Positions 16,172 through 23,425 of a stretch of DNA of 29,335 bases are shown here, piece by piece. Position 1 is the stretch's first letter. Every line of letters starts with the position of its first letter. Below the pieces are notes generated by a model, which made no database searches, was not told the DNA's origin, and was given only the letters and a program-made list of their open reading frames with translations. This stretch comes from Nanobdellota archaeon (GTDB lineage Archaea > Nanobdellota > Nanobdellia > Pacearchaeales > GW2011-AR1), in contig JADFNI010000006.1 in assembly GCA_022563455.1 (NCBI GenBank), forward strand, positions 1 to 29,335. Direction: 5' to 3'. The position numbers and the translations under genes were made by a program.

Positions 16172-17989
16172 ATGAAAAAGAATGTGTTGGTTGTTTTATT
16201 ACTAATTTTAAGTTTGGGGTTTGTTCTTGCTGAGAATCATACCGAGGAGAGTAGTGTTGAAACTGGTGATGGTTTTGATGATGAGATTTATGAGGGGTAT
16301 GAAGATGCGGAACTTCAAGAGTCCGCTGGGCTCAAACATGGGGACGCATTTTATTTTATAGATAAGTTTTTTGATCGGTTTGGGGATGAGTTAACTGTGA
16401 AGGAAGAAAGGATCGCGGAGATTAAGGAATTGATTGAAGAGGGAGATATTGAAGGGGCTAAAGAAGTTTTAAAAGATTATATGGAGCTTGCTCAGGAACT
16501 TGAGCGAGAGATTGATCCAGATAGAAGAGAAGATGCTCTTCGGAGTGCTGCTGCAATTAGAAATGCAATGAAAGATATCAGGGATCAGCTTCCCCCAGGA
16601 GAAAGAGGAAGATTTGTTAGTGATATCATTAGTCAGGAACATTCAATTGCTCTTGCTGCAGAAATTGCTAGTAAGATTAGAGATTTATGTATTCAATTAG
16701 CTGAACTTGATCCTTTAGAATATTCGAGGATGTGTAGAACTAATGAGGATGCTCCGAAGTGGCATAGAGATCTTGATAAGGATTTATCTGAAGAGCAAGA
16801 GAAAATAGCTAGAGAGTTTGTTGAGATAATGAAGGAATGTTTTGAAACTTCTGGACAGGATTGTAGATGCGATGATATTCCATTCCCTGAATTTGCTAAT
16901 GCATGTAGTGAAGCTGCTCCATTGGCTGTTGCTTGTGATATTGATGGAGATGAAAGGGCTTGTGATAAACTTGATGAAATAGATATGCCAGACCTACCAG
17001 AGTGGTTGGAAGACGTTTGGGAAGAATTGGAGGAGGGTATGATGGAAGCGCAGTTTGATATGCATATGCCTCGGGAATGTGTAGAATCTGGAGTTACAAG
17101 TCCTCGGGAATGTGGGATAATAATGATTCAAACTCATGCTCCTGAAGAATGTAAGGAAGCTTTACTTGCTGCGGATGTTCAAAACGAAAGAGATGGACGA
17201 GAAATTTGTGAAAAGATAATGATGGAGTTGCATGCACCTGACTGTGCTCGAGAAGGAATAACAAGTCCTCGTGAATGTGGAGAATTTATGGAAAGTTTTA
17301 GAGGTGGAGAGTTTAGGGATGACAGCGGGTTTAGACATAGAATAGATTTTGATTGTAGGGCAATTGAAGACTCGCTTGAGAGATTAGATTGTTTTGATAA
17401 GGCGTCTAGCCAAGCTGAAGGATTCGGAGGATTTGCGGATGATTATGTGGGGAATTGTTTAACTGGAAGAGATATGGAAAACAGAAAGAATGAATGTATG
17501 AGTTATGGAGATCATTCTGGAGCGAATCCTATTTATGGGGACTCTGGAGAGGGATATGAATGTATTGTAGATATTCAATGTGTTGATTATTCACAAGGCG
17601 GATTGAATTTCGATGATATAAAAGAAAGGGAGATAATGTGTGCTACTAATTGTGAAGCTAAAGGTGGACGTTGGGACTTTTCATATGGGGATTGTCAATG
17701 TATAATTGATAACTATGAGGACTACGGGAAAGAAGAATATATACCAGAATATCAAGATTATCCTGATAAGTATGATGAAGAATATCTACAAGAATATCAA
17801 GATTATCCAACTGAGGAATATATAGATCAACCACCTCCTGAATATGATGATGGGACTGGAGGTTCGGAAGAAACAAATGATGGTGGAGCAACGACAGACT
17901 CTGAGAGTGAGAGTAGTTCTGAGCCTGAGCCTGAGCCCAGTAGTGATGGGATTACTGGGAATGTATTTTTAGATTATATGTATCGTTAA
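16172..17989 (+). CDS. large secreted DUF5667-like, Cys-rich acidic protein
   Basis: 605 aa from ATG 16172; an in-frame TTG at 16157 is rejected because ATG directly precedes a good signal peptide (MKKNVLVVLLLILSLGFVLA). After a short acidic spacer a DUF5667-like helical domain begins (HGDAFYFIDKFFDRFGDEL, then alternating Glu/Lys helices to about residue 130). The middle is Cys-rich, with a paired motif: HMPRECVESGVTSPRECG (about 17066-17116) and HAPDCAREGITSPRECG (about 17231-17281). The tail has two EYQDYP units, a Ser/Glu/Pro linker, and ends ITGNVFLDYMYR. No enzyme motif is seen. It is probably a cell-envelope protein whose disulfides depend on the VKOR operon. A second DUF5667-like protein lies at 23856-25493. 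Confidence 0.8.
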   Translation: MKKNVLVVLLLILSLGFVLAENHTEESSVETGDGFDDEIYEGYEDAELQESAGLKHGDAFYFIDKFFDRFGDELTVKEERIAEIKELIEEGDIEGAKEVLKDYMELAQELEREIDPDRREDALRSAAAIRNAMKDIRDQLPPGERGRFVSDIISQEHSIALAAEIASKIRDLCIQLAELDPLEYSRMCRTNEDAPKWHRDLDKDLSEEQEKIAREFVEIMKECFETSGQDCRCDDIPFPEFANACSEAAPLAVACDIDGDERACDKLDEIDMPDLPEWLEDVWEELEEGMMEAQFDMHMPRECVESGVTSPRECGIIMIQTHAPEECKEALLAADVQNERDGREICEKIMMELHAPDCAREGITSPRECGEFMESFRGGEFRDDSGFRHRIDFDCRAIEDSLERLDCFDKASSQAEGFGGFADDYVGNCLTGRDMENRKNECMSYGDHSGANPIYGDSGEGYECIVDIQCVDYSQGGLNFDDIKEREIMCATNCEAKGGRWDFSYGDCQCIIDNYEDYGKEEYIPEYQDYPDKYDEEYLQEYQDYPTEEYIDQPPPEYDDGTGGSEETNDGGATTDSESESSSEPEPEPSSDGITGNVFLDYMYR

Positions 17990-18075
17990 ACTTTAGATAA
18001 TTATATGATTGTTTATTTTAAATTTCTATATATTTTAAAATACTAATTATGTGAATACTTTGTAGAACAACCCAA

Positions 18076-18085
18076 TTTATAAACT
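18076..18085 (+). promoter_or_regulatory. TATA box of the two-HTH repeat protein gene
   Basis: tttataaact, 20-29 bases before ATG 18105, in an AT-rich spacer of 115 bases that holds no other feature I can see. Confidence 0.6.
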
Positions 18086-18104
18086 GAATATATTTTGAAA
18101 TGTT

Positions 18105-18995
18105 ATGGGAAAGAAATTACTTGAAGAAACAAGGGAAAAGATTGTAGAACTATATGATGCTGGTAGTGGACTAACTCCAGCTGAAATATCTAGACAAACT
18201 GGAGTTTCTTATTCTTCTGTGTATGGTTTAACAAAAGCTAGAGAAAGAGGATTTGCATCCTTAACAGAGTATCGTGAGCATTTAGCTAAAGAAAGAGGAT
18301 TTGCATCATTAGCAGAGCATCGTGAGCATTTAGTTAAAAAAAGAGGATTTGCATCCTTAACAGAGTATCAGAAACACTTAGCTAAAGAAAGAGGATTTGC
18401 ATCCTTAACAGATTATAATAAACACTTAGCTAAAGAAAGAGGATTTGAATCCTCAGGAGAGTATCAGAGACACTTAGCTAAAGAAAGAGGATTTGCATCC
18501 TCAACAGAGTATCGTGAGCATTTAGCTAGGAAAAAAGGATTCGCATCCTTAACAGATTATAGTGGATACTTAGCTAGAAAAAATGGATTTGAATCCTCAG
18601 GAGAGTATCAGAAACACTTAGCTAAAGAAAGAGGATTTGCATCTTTAGCAGATTATAATGAACACTTAGCTAAAGAAAGAGGATTTGAATCCTCAGTAGA
18701 GTATCGCGGGTATTTAGCTAAAGAAAGAGGATTTGCATCCCCAGCAGAGTATCAGAGACACTTAGCTAAAGAAAGACAGCAACAACCATTAAATATGATG
18801 TTAAGGGATTTGATACGAGAAAGATTAAAATATCTGAACCAAAATCAAAGCTGGTTAGCCGATCAATTAAAAGTTACGGTGGGGACTGTTTCTAGATACG
18901 CAAACGGCAAAATTATACCTGGTGAGGATTTGCAAAGAACGTTGTTCAAAACACTTGAAGTTTCATATCAAACATTAGATGATCTTTTAGAATAA
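18105..18995 (+). CDS. two-HTH protein with eleven 16-aa tandem repeats
   Basis: 296 aa, soluble and strongly basic. Residues about 8-44 form a helix-turn-helix (REKIVELYDAG, then LTPAEISRQTGVSYSSVYGL), like the resolvase/HTH_23 type. Residues 47-222 are eleven perfect-length 16-residue repeats with consensus ERGFASLTEYREHLAK. Residues about 228-296 form a Cro/C1-type HTH (NQSWLADQLKVTVGTVSRYANGK). Within repeats G3, F4, L14 and mostly Y10 are fixed; positions 7-8 and 11-12 vary, the latter running RE, RE, QK, NK, QR, RE, SG, QK, NE, RG, QR. With Y10 and L14 buried, 11-12 should be exposed. The ends predict DNA binding. A nucleic-acid or protein scaffold role for the repeats is inference. Single gene with its own TATA box. 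Confidence 0.85.
   Translation: MGKKLLEETREKIVELYDAGSGLTPAEISRQTGVSYSSVYGLTKARERGFASLTEYREHLAKERGFASLAEHREHLVKKRGFASLTEYQKHLAKERGFASLTDYNKHLAKERGFESSGEYQRHLAKERGFASSTEYREHLARKKGFASLTDYSGYLARKNGFESSGEYQKHLAKERGFASLADYNEHLAKERGFESSVEYRGYLAKERGFASPAEYQRHLAKERQQQPLNMMLRDLIRERLKYLNQNQSWLADQLKVTVGTVSRYANGKIIPGEDLQRTLFKTLEVSYQTLDDLLE
18243..18770 (+). repeat. array of eleven 48-bp coding repeats
   Basis: Each unit is 48 bases, begins gaaagaggatttgcatcc or a variant, and stays in frame. Units share long identical stretches (for example cacttagctaaagaaaga), so the array can grow or shrink by recombination without breaking the frame. There are no unique spacers, so it is not a CRISPR. Confidence 0.95.
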
Positions 18996-19012
18996 TAAAA
19001 TTGCATAAGTTG

Positions 19013-19474
19013 TTAGAATAATTTTGAAGATCCAAATAAAACTCTAAAGTTCTTGCAATAGATTAAAACATATGGATACTCTTCTAGATTGATGCTGTTA
19101 TCTATTTCGTAATTTTGGTTTCCTTTATTCCCTTTTAATTTTCCTAGATTAACAAAATCACTCGCATCTAAATCTTTAGATAAATAAACATATAGGTCTG
19201 GACCATTTGTTGATTCAAAGTTTTCTAATCTTAGAAATTTTTGATTATCGCTTTTTAGGATTACTGCTTTTCCAGTTACCTTGTGAAATGAGTCAGCACC
19301 TGAAAAGGTTGACATCATTATTGGTTCTAAATTTTCTTCCTCATTCGATACAATATTAATTGGCAAGTCTTCACTAACGACATTGTCTATAAATAATGGA
19401 GATAAAAGATACCAAAATAGTGGAATTAGGATAAGTATGATAAATATGAAGGAGATTTTTAATATTTTGTTCAT
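19013..19474 (-). CDS. membrane-anchored DM13-domain protein
   Basis: 153 aa: one N-terminal membrane anchor (about 5-25) and an outward-facing DM13 domain (about 55-153). DM13 hallmarks are visible: FSGADSFHKVTGKAVI, LRLENFESTNGPDLYVYLS, LGKLKGNKGNQNY, and YVLIYCKNFRVLFG with the single conserved Cys (C140). The family is a small beta domain found next to DOMON domains and proposed to take part in extracellular redox reactions through that Cys; the reaction is unproven. It is divergent from the VKOR operon (127 bases between starts, each with its own TATA box), which supports a role in envelope redox chemistry. The single Cys could pair with a partner such as the thioredoxin-like protein at 20117, which is inference. 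Confidence 0.85.
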   Translation of the reverse strand: MNKILKISFIFIILILIPLFWYLLSPLFIDNVVSEDLPINIVSNEEENLEPIMMSTFSGADSFHKVTGKAVILKSDNQKFLRLENFESTNGPDLYVYLSKDLDASDFVNLGKLKGNKGNQNYEIDNSINLEEYPYVLIYCKNFRVLFGSSKLF

Positions 19475-19492
19475 TTTTTATTCTAGAGATTC

Positions 19493-19504
19493 TAATATTT
19501 AAGT
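19493..19504 (-). promoter_or_regulatory. TATA box of the DM13 gene
   Basis: Minus-strand acttaaatatta, about 19-30 bases before ATG 19474. Confidence 0.5.
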
Positions 19505-19557
19505 TTATGTGAGGGGTATGTTTAGTTTAGTTTAGTTTGGCAACACAATTCAAATAG

Positions 19558-19567
19558 TTTTATAAAG
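19558..19567 (+). promoter_or_regulatory. TATA box of the VKOR-Trx-CcdA operon
   Basis: tttataaaga, 35-44 bases before ATG 19602. The extra distance leaves room for a short leader holding the Shine-Dalgarno-like gagagtgatt (about 19590-19599), in contrast to the leaderless pattern of most genes here. Confidence 0.55.
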
Positions 19568-19601
19568 AACTTTGAATTATCATTTTTGAGAGAGTGATTG
19601 C

Positions 19602-20120
19602 ATGAAATTTGAAAGATATTTGACTTTATTTAATATTATTTTAGTCATTGGCTTGTTTCTTTCGGTTTTTTTGGTGTACGAGCATTTTGTAGCAACTCCC
19701 AGCGAATATTGTAATTTTGGTGAATCGTTTGATTGTGGGATTGTGAATAAAAGTCCTTATGCAAATATCGATGGTATTTTTTATCTTCTTGTAATTGATT
19801 TTGGGTGGCCCCTTCCGTTGGTTGACATCAGTGGTCTTGGAGGGATATTTGATATTCTAACTTCTGTTGCATTTCTTGGATTCTTAAGTCTTTTATTTGT
19901 GCTTTTATTAAACAATAGAAATATAAATGAAGATTTCTTGTTTGTATCTAAGGATAAAAAAGATAAGTGGATAAAAATCATTTTAGTGTTTGGTGTTTTG
20001 TTTGGGGGATATTTGTTCCTTATTCAGCATTTTATGCTAAAGACTTATTGTATATTTTGCATTGGTCTTGACGCGGTTTTGGTTTCGCTAACAGTAATTG
20101 CACTCATGAATAAAAGATGA
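19602..20120 (+). CDS. vitamin K epoxide reductase (VKOR) family protein
   Basis: 172 aa integral membrane protein with four to five helices. The two redox pairs are present: the loop cysteines C37 and C45 (YCNFGESFDCGIVNKSPY, with the conserved Ser/Tyr after them) and the membrane CxxC, C150-C153 (TYCIFCIG). VKOR homologues oxidise an extracytoplasmic thioredoxin-like partner and pass electrons to quinone, replacing DsbB. The stop overlaps the start of the thioredoxin-like gene (ATGA), the arrangement expected for a VKOR and its partner, which in some bacteria are one fused protein. It is the first gene of a three-gene operon with CcdA. Quinone use in this organism is not shown by anything in the window. 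Confidence 0.93.
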   Translation: MKFERYLTLFNIILVIGLFLSVFLVYEHFVATPSEYCNFGESFDCGIVNKSPYANIDGIFYLLVIDFGWPLPLVDISGLGGIFDILTSVAFLGFLSLLFVLLLNNRNINEDFLFVSKDKKDKWIKIILVFGVLFGGYLFLIQHFMLKTYCIFCIGLDAVLVSLTVIALMNKR

Positions 20121-20530
20121 AAAAGAAAAGAGAAAGTAAAAAGGGAAAGGATAATACTAAAATTATAGTTTCTGTATTTGTTGTTTTGATTTTATTTGTT
20201 GGAGGATTTTTTTTATTTTCTAGTGGGGATAATTATTCTAGAGAATCTGTTGATACATTTGCAAACTGTTTAACTGAAAAAGGAGCTGTTATGTATGGAG
20301 CATTTTGGTGTCCTCATTGTGCTAAGACTAAGAAAAATTTTGGGAGTAGTTTTAAGTTTATTAATTATGTTGAGTGTGATCCTCGAGGAGATAATGAGCA
20401 AAGTGAACTTTGCCTAAGCAAGGAAATTGAAAAGTATGATACATGGGAATTTACTGATGGATCTCGAGTTATTGGAGAACCTAGCTTTGAAGTATTAAGT
20501 GAGAAAACGGGGTGTCGAATACCTGTTTAA
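20117..20530 (+). CDS. membrane-anchored thioredoxin-like protein (VKOR partner)
   Basis: 137 aa. A basic N-terminus and one membrane helix (about 15-35) anchor a short thioredoxin-fold domain outside the membrane. The active site is CPHC (65-68, GAFWCPHCAKTKK), the DsbA-like dipeptide, which favours an oxidant. Further cysteines (C51, C87, C99, C133) fit the pattern of the thioredoxin domain fused to VKOR in many bacteria (FANCLTEKGAVMYGAFW, then NYVECDP). Translationally coupled to the VKOR gene by an ATGA overlap. It should introduce disulfides into exported proteins and be reoxidised by VKOR. CcdA directly downstream could instead keep a related thiol reduced. Confidence 0.93.
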   Translation: MKKKRESKKGKDNTKIIVSVFVVLILFVGGFFLFSSGDNYSRESVDTFANCLTEKGAVMYGAFWCPHCAKTKKNFGSSFKFINYVECDPRGDNEQSELCLSKEIEKYDTWEFTDGSRVIGEPSFEVLSEKTGCRIPV

Positions 20531-20531
20531 G

Positions 20532-21236
20532 ATGGTGGCACTTCCAGCACTTCCAGTCGTTATTACGACAGCACTACTTGATTCAGTTAATCCATGTGCC
20601 ATTGGAGTTTTAGTTGTTTTAATTACTACTTTACTTTCTTTGTCTAAAGACAGAAATAAGATGCTAAAAGTTGGACTTATTTATGTTACTGCAGTCTTTG
20701 TAACTTATCTGGCTGCTGGATTTGGATTACTTATCCTTATACAAAAACTTAATATTAGTAGTGGGCTAACATGGTTTGTTGGATTTTTAATTATTGGTCT
20801 AGGATTGATTGAGGTTAAAGACTTTTTCTGGTATGGACAAGGAATTAGTTTACAGATTCCAGCTAAAAGGGCTAAGCAGATTCAGAAGATGATGAAGAAA
20901 ATAACTATTCCTGGAAGTATAGTTCTTGGAATGTTTGTGGCAGCTGTGGAACTACCATGTACTGGAGGACCTTATCTAGCGATTACTACTCTTCTTGCAA
21001 AGATTGGGTTCTCAGCAAAGGTATTTTGGTTATTAGTGTTGTATAATTTTATCTTTGTACTACCCCTTCTTATTATTCTTGGGATGGTTTACTTTGGAGT
21101 AAAGAACGAGAAGATTCAGAAGTGGAAAGATTCTAATAAGAAATATATGAGATTATTCATGGGTCTATTTATGATTCTTCTTGGGGTTTCGTTATTGCTT
21201 TGGGCTAAGGGCGTGATTAGTTTTGGGCTGGCTTAG
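20532..21236 (+). CDS. ccdA: CcdA/DsbD-type transmembrane thiol transporter
   Basis: 234 aa from ATG 20532, which lies one base after the thioredoxin-like stop; an in-frame GTG at 20499 would overlap that gene by 32 bases and add a soluble extension, so it is not chosen. About six membrane helices. The two reactive cysteines sit in the expected places: C22 in SVNPCAIG and C133 in ELPCTGGPY, the inverted-repeat halves of the CcdA fold. CcdA moves electrons from cytosolic thioredoxin across the membrane to extracytoplasmic thiol proteins. Together with VKOR (oxidising) and the CPHC protein, it completes a disulfide-handling set. The target may be an isomerase or a metalloprotein chaperone; the cupredoxin at 22877 is one candidate by proximity only. 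Confidence 0.93.
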   Translation: MVALPALPVVITTALLDSVNPCAIGVLVVLITTLLSLSKDRNKMLKVGLIYVTAVFVTYLAAGFGLLILIQKLNISSGLTWFVGFLIIGLGLIEVKDFFWYGQGISLQIPAKRAKQIQKMMKKITIPGSIVLGMFVAAVELPCTGGPYLAITTLLAKIGFSAKVFWLLVLYNFIFVLPLLIILGMVYFGVKNEKIQKWKDSNKKYMRLFMGLFMILLGVSLLLWAKGVISFGLA

Positions 21237-21268
21237 AATTATAAAAGAATTGTTGGCATAAACTTTAA

Positions 21269-22267
21269 CTAAACTGTAGAATTAGTCTCATTTCCAGGAT
21301 CTGTTTCATTCCCTGTCTCGTTATTGTTTTCGTCAGGGATGTCTATTATTGTTAGGTTAATGAAGAAATATACAGTTGTGGATAATTCTTCGCCTTCGGT
21401 GTTATTTGTAAATGCCCATAATGTATTGTTTCCAATGATGAAAGTTTCTAATGTTTCGTTTATATAGATTGTTTCGTTTCCATTGTTTACTTTGTATGAA
21501 GTGAAATTTCCATTTGAATCTATGTTTACTAAGATTTCTGTTGTGTTGTATGTCCCGCTTAATGGAGAGTTAATTGTTAAAGTTAAGTTTCCTTCTGTTT
21601 GGTTTGTTTCATTACCTGGATCAGTCTCATTACCTGAACCGGTTTCATTATTTTTTGGCTCTTCTCTATCACATGTTTCTAAGGTATCTCCGTGTCGAAG
21701 ATGTGCTTTTACTGCTGGTGCTCCTACCGTTATTGTGTGCATTGATGCAGGATTTCCCTTAGGGATATGACAAAGGCTAACTTTAGATCCGAATTGGTCT
21801 GAATCTTCTCCTCTAACTAAGAACGCCCACCACGGTTTTCCCCTAGTTCTAAATTCTCCTGTCTCAGTATCAATTTCTCCTTCAACTGTTATGTTTGTAT
21901 TAAATATTCCTAAGAATTTCCCTTGCTTTTTTGCTTTTACTTTATAAATTATTCTTCCGTCTTCTTCCTCTTCTAAAGATATGTTGATGTTTTCATTTCC
22001 GAATTTTTCCGCGGCTAGAGCGCTTGCTTTTGCTGGGAGAACTCTTATCCTTTTTACTTCTCCATTGTTTCTCTTAACTTCTATACCGTCTGAGTCTAAT
22101 TTTATCGCTTCTAAACCTTTACCAACATTTAGTTTTTTTAATTTAGCTGCATTTGATTTTCCGTTTTCACCATCGTCACTATCGTTCTTTGCAAATACTA
22201 AGTTTATAGAAAATACTAGACCCACTAATAAAACTACTACAAATAGTGTTTTTATTTGTTTATTCAT
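21269..22267 (-). CDS. secreted sequon-dense protein with CHIPPGNP-type segment
   Basis: 332 aa with a signal peptide (MNKQIKTLFVVVLLVGLVFS then INLVFA). Residues about 35-150 look like a small alpha/beta domain (KVKAKKQGKFLGIFN, TGEFRTRGKPWWAFL). A CHIPPGNP-like segment follows: SLCHIPKGNPASMHTITVG, then KAHLRHGDTLETC, a compact motif seen in many bacterial exported proteins and carrying two Cys and several His. The C-terminal 125 or so residues hold 16 N-x-S/T sequons, including NETDPGNET units near both ends of the tail, around an Ig-like stretch beginning INSPLSGTYNTT. This strongly suggests an N-glycosylated surface protein. No anchor or sorting motif was seen. Monocistronic; convergent with ccdA. 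Confidence 0.8.
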   Translation of the reverse strand: MNKQIKTLFVVVLLVGLVFSINLVFAKNDSDDGENGKSNAAKLKKLNVGKGLEAIKLDSDGIEVKRNNGEVKRIRVLPAKASALAAEKFGNENINISLEEEEDGRIIYKVKAKKQGKFLGIFNTNITVEGEIDTETGEFRTRGKPWWAFLVRGEDSDQFGSKVSLCHIPKGNPASMHTITVGAPAVKAHLRHGDTLETCDREEPKNNETGSGNETDPGNETNQTEGNLTLTINSPLSGTYNTTEILVNIDSNGNFTSYKVNNGNETIYINETLETFIIGNNTLWAFTNNTEGEELSTTVYFFINLTIIDIPDENNNETGNETDPGNETNSTV

Positions 22268-22286
22268 TTAAGATTGACCAATATTT

Positions 22287-22298
22287 TATTTATAAAGA
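22287..22298 (-). promoter_or_regulatory. TATA box of the 22267 gene
   Basis: Minus-strand ctttataaataa, 20-31 bases before ATG 22267. Confidence 0.55.
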
Positions 22299-22316
22299 TT
22301 ATGGTGATGGGCTAGA

Positions 22317-22325
22317 TTTATAAGG
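22317..22325 (+). promoter_or_regulatory. TATA box of the 22346 gene
   Basis: tttataagg, 21-29 bases before ATG 22346. It is back-to-back with the box of the divergent secreted-protein gene. Confidence 0.55.
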
Positions 22326-22345
22326 TCTTAATTGTATTAACTATA

Positions 22346-22780
22346 ATGAGGGGTAGATTAAATAAAATAGACAAGGCTATAACTTTTTGGCTCAAGGAAC
22401 ATGGGTATATTTTTCTTAGATATTCATTAGCGGTTATTTTTATTTGGTTTGGAGCTTTGAAGACTTTTGGAATTAGTCCTGCTGCAGATCTTGTTTCTAA
22501 TACTGTTTATTTTTTTGATCCTGCTTGGTTTGTTTCAATTTTAGGTATTTGGGAAGTGTTGATTGGGATTTGTCTTTTGTATAGACCATTAATTAGAGCA
22601 GGTTTATTTTTGATGGGTTTGCAGATGGTTGGAACTTTTTTACCATTAATTATTTTGCCAGGGGTAATTTTTACGCAATTTCCTTATGGGCTTACACTTG
22701 AGGGTCAGTATATTATTAAGAATTTGATTTTAATTGGAGCTGGGATGATTGTAGGGAGCCATATTAGGGATCCTTATTGA
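22346..22780 (+). CDS. DoxX/DUF417-like integral membrane protein
   Basis: 144 aa with four membrane helices. The first helix and following loop (LRYSLAVIFIWFGALKTFGIS PAADLVSN region) and the second helix with an acidic WEVLIGICLLYRP match the DoxX/YkgB-like four-helix family. The last helix contains GQYIIKNLILIGAGMIVG. Members of this group act in redox-linked membrane complexes in some bacteria, but a reaction cannot be assigned. It is transcribed divergently from the sequon-rich gene and is followed 96 bases later by the cupredoxin gene on the same strand, which has its own TATA-like box. The clustering with cupredoxin, VKOR and DM13 genes suggests a shared envelope redox theme. Confidence 0.75.
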   Translation: MRGRLNKIDKAITFWLKEHGYIFLRYSLAVIFIWFGALKTFGISPAADLVSNTVYFFDPAWFVSILGIWEVLIGICLLYRPLIRAGLFLMGLQMVGTFLPLIILPGVIFTQFPYGLTLEGQYIIKNLILIGAGMIVGSHIRDPY

Positions 22781-22845
22781 TCTAGATGAATAATTGACGA
22801 TAAAAGATCAGTTAAGGATATGAAGAAAAATGACTGTTTTAGAAA

Positions 22846-22856
22846 CTTTTAATAAT
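22846..22856 (+). promoter_or_regulatory. putative TATA box of the cupredoxin gene
   Basis: cttttaataat, 21-31 bases before ATG 22877. Confidence 0.4.
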
Positions 22857-22876
22857 GGGTTTTACATTGTTTTATT

Positions 22877-23374
22877 ATGGAGAATATTCAAAAGAGGTAT
22901 GCATCTTTTAGTCTAGCTTTTGTTGTGCTTTTATTTGGAATTTATTTTTTTATTATAAATGATTCAGATGATAGTTCTTCTCTTGAAACAGGGATCTTTG
23001 ATGAGGGAAATATTGAAGAGACAGCTAATGAAATTACTCAGGAAGAGGTTGTCCAAGAAGTTCTAGGGGTGGCTGATACTCCAGGGACGAAAATAATTGT
23101 GGTTACTGGAGAGAATTTTAAATTTGTTGTGAATGGTGTTGATAATCCGGATATTATTGTTAATGAGGGAGATACTGTCAGAATTGAATTTAGAAACAGT
23201 GGGGGATTGCACGACTGGGTTTTAGGTGAATTTGGGGCTAGATCAAAAAGAATTGGTTCTGGTGAGCAAACTTTTGTAGAATTTGTAGCTAGTAAGAAGG
23301 GCACTTTTGAATATTATTGTTCTGTTGGGAGCCATAGAGCTCTTGGTATGAAGGGAAAGTTTATTGTTGAATGA
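22877..23374 (+). CDS. membrane-anchored cupredoxin (blue copper protein)
   Basis: 165 aa. An N-terminal membrane anchor (about 11-27) and an acidic linker precede a plastocyanin-like domain (about 72-165). All four type 1 copper ligands are present: H112 (GGLHDWVL), C148 and H153 (YYCSVGSHRA), and M158 (LGMKGKF). It should carry single electrons or bind copper on the outer face of the membrane. No copper oxidase or other obvious partner is in the window; VKOR, DM13 and DoxX genes are nearby. The last 39 coding bases before the stop are repeated exactly at 25537-25575, marking this gene's 3' end as the site of an insertion or duplication. Confidence 0.92.
   Translation: MENIQKRYASFSLAFVVLLFGIYFFIINDSDDSSSLETGIFDEGNIEETANEITQEEVVQEVLGVADTPGTKIIVVTGENFKFVVNGVDNPDIIVNEGDTVRIEFRNSGGLHDWVLGEFGARSKRIGSGEQTFVEFVASKKGTFEYYCSVGSHRALGMKGKFIVE
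23334..23372 (+). repeat. 39-bp direct repeat, copy 1 (cupredoxin 3' end)
   Basis: Begins atagagctcttggtatgaag and ends just inside the cupredoxin stop codon. Identical to 25537-25575; the flanks diverge at once on both sides. Confidence 0.95.
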
Positions 23375-23393
23375 TATTTGGTAGAGTACAATA

Positions 23394-23405
23394 ATATTTA
23401 AATAA
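23394..23405 (+). promoter_or_regulatory. TATA box of the 23426 gene
   Basis: atatttaaataa, 21-32 bases before ATG 23426. Confidence 0.5.
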
Positions 23406-23425
23406 CTTATAGGATTGAAATTATA

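Noticed and set aside
18243..18770. CRISPR-like direct repeats
   Set aside because: Units are contiguous 48-bp coding repeats with no unique spacers, and the reading frame runs through all of them.
20499..20531. GTG start for CcdA
   Set aside because: It overlaps the thioredoxin-like gene by 32 bases and adds a charged extension before the first membrane helix; ATG 20532 fits the family.
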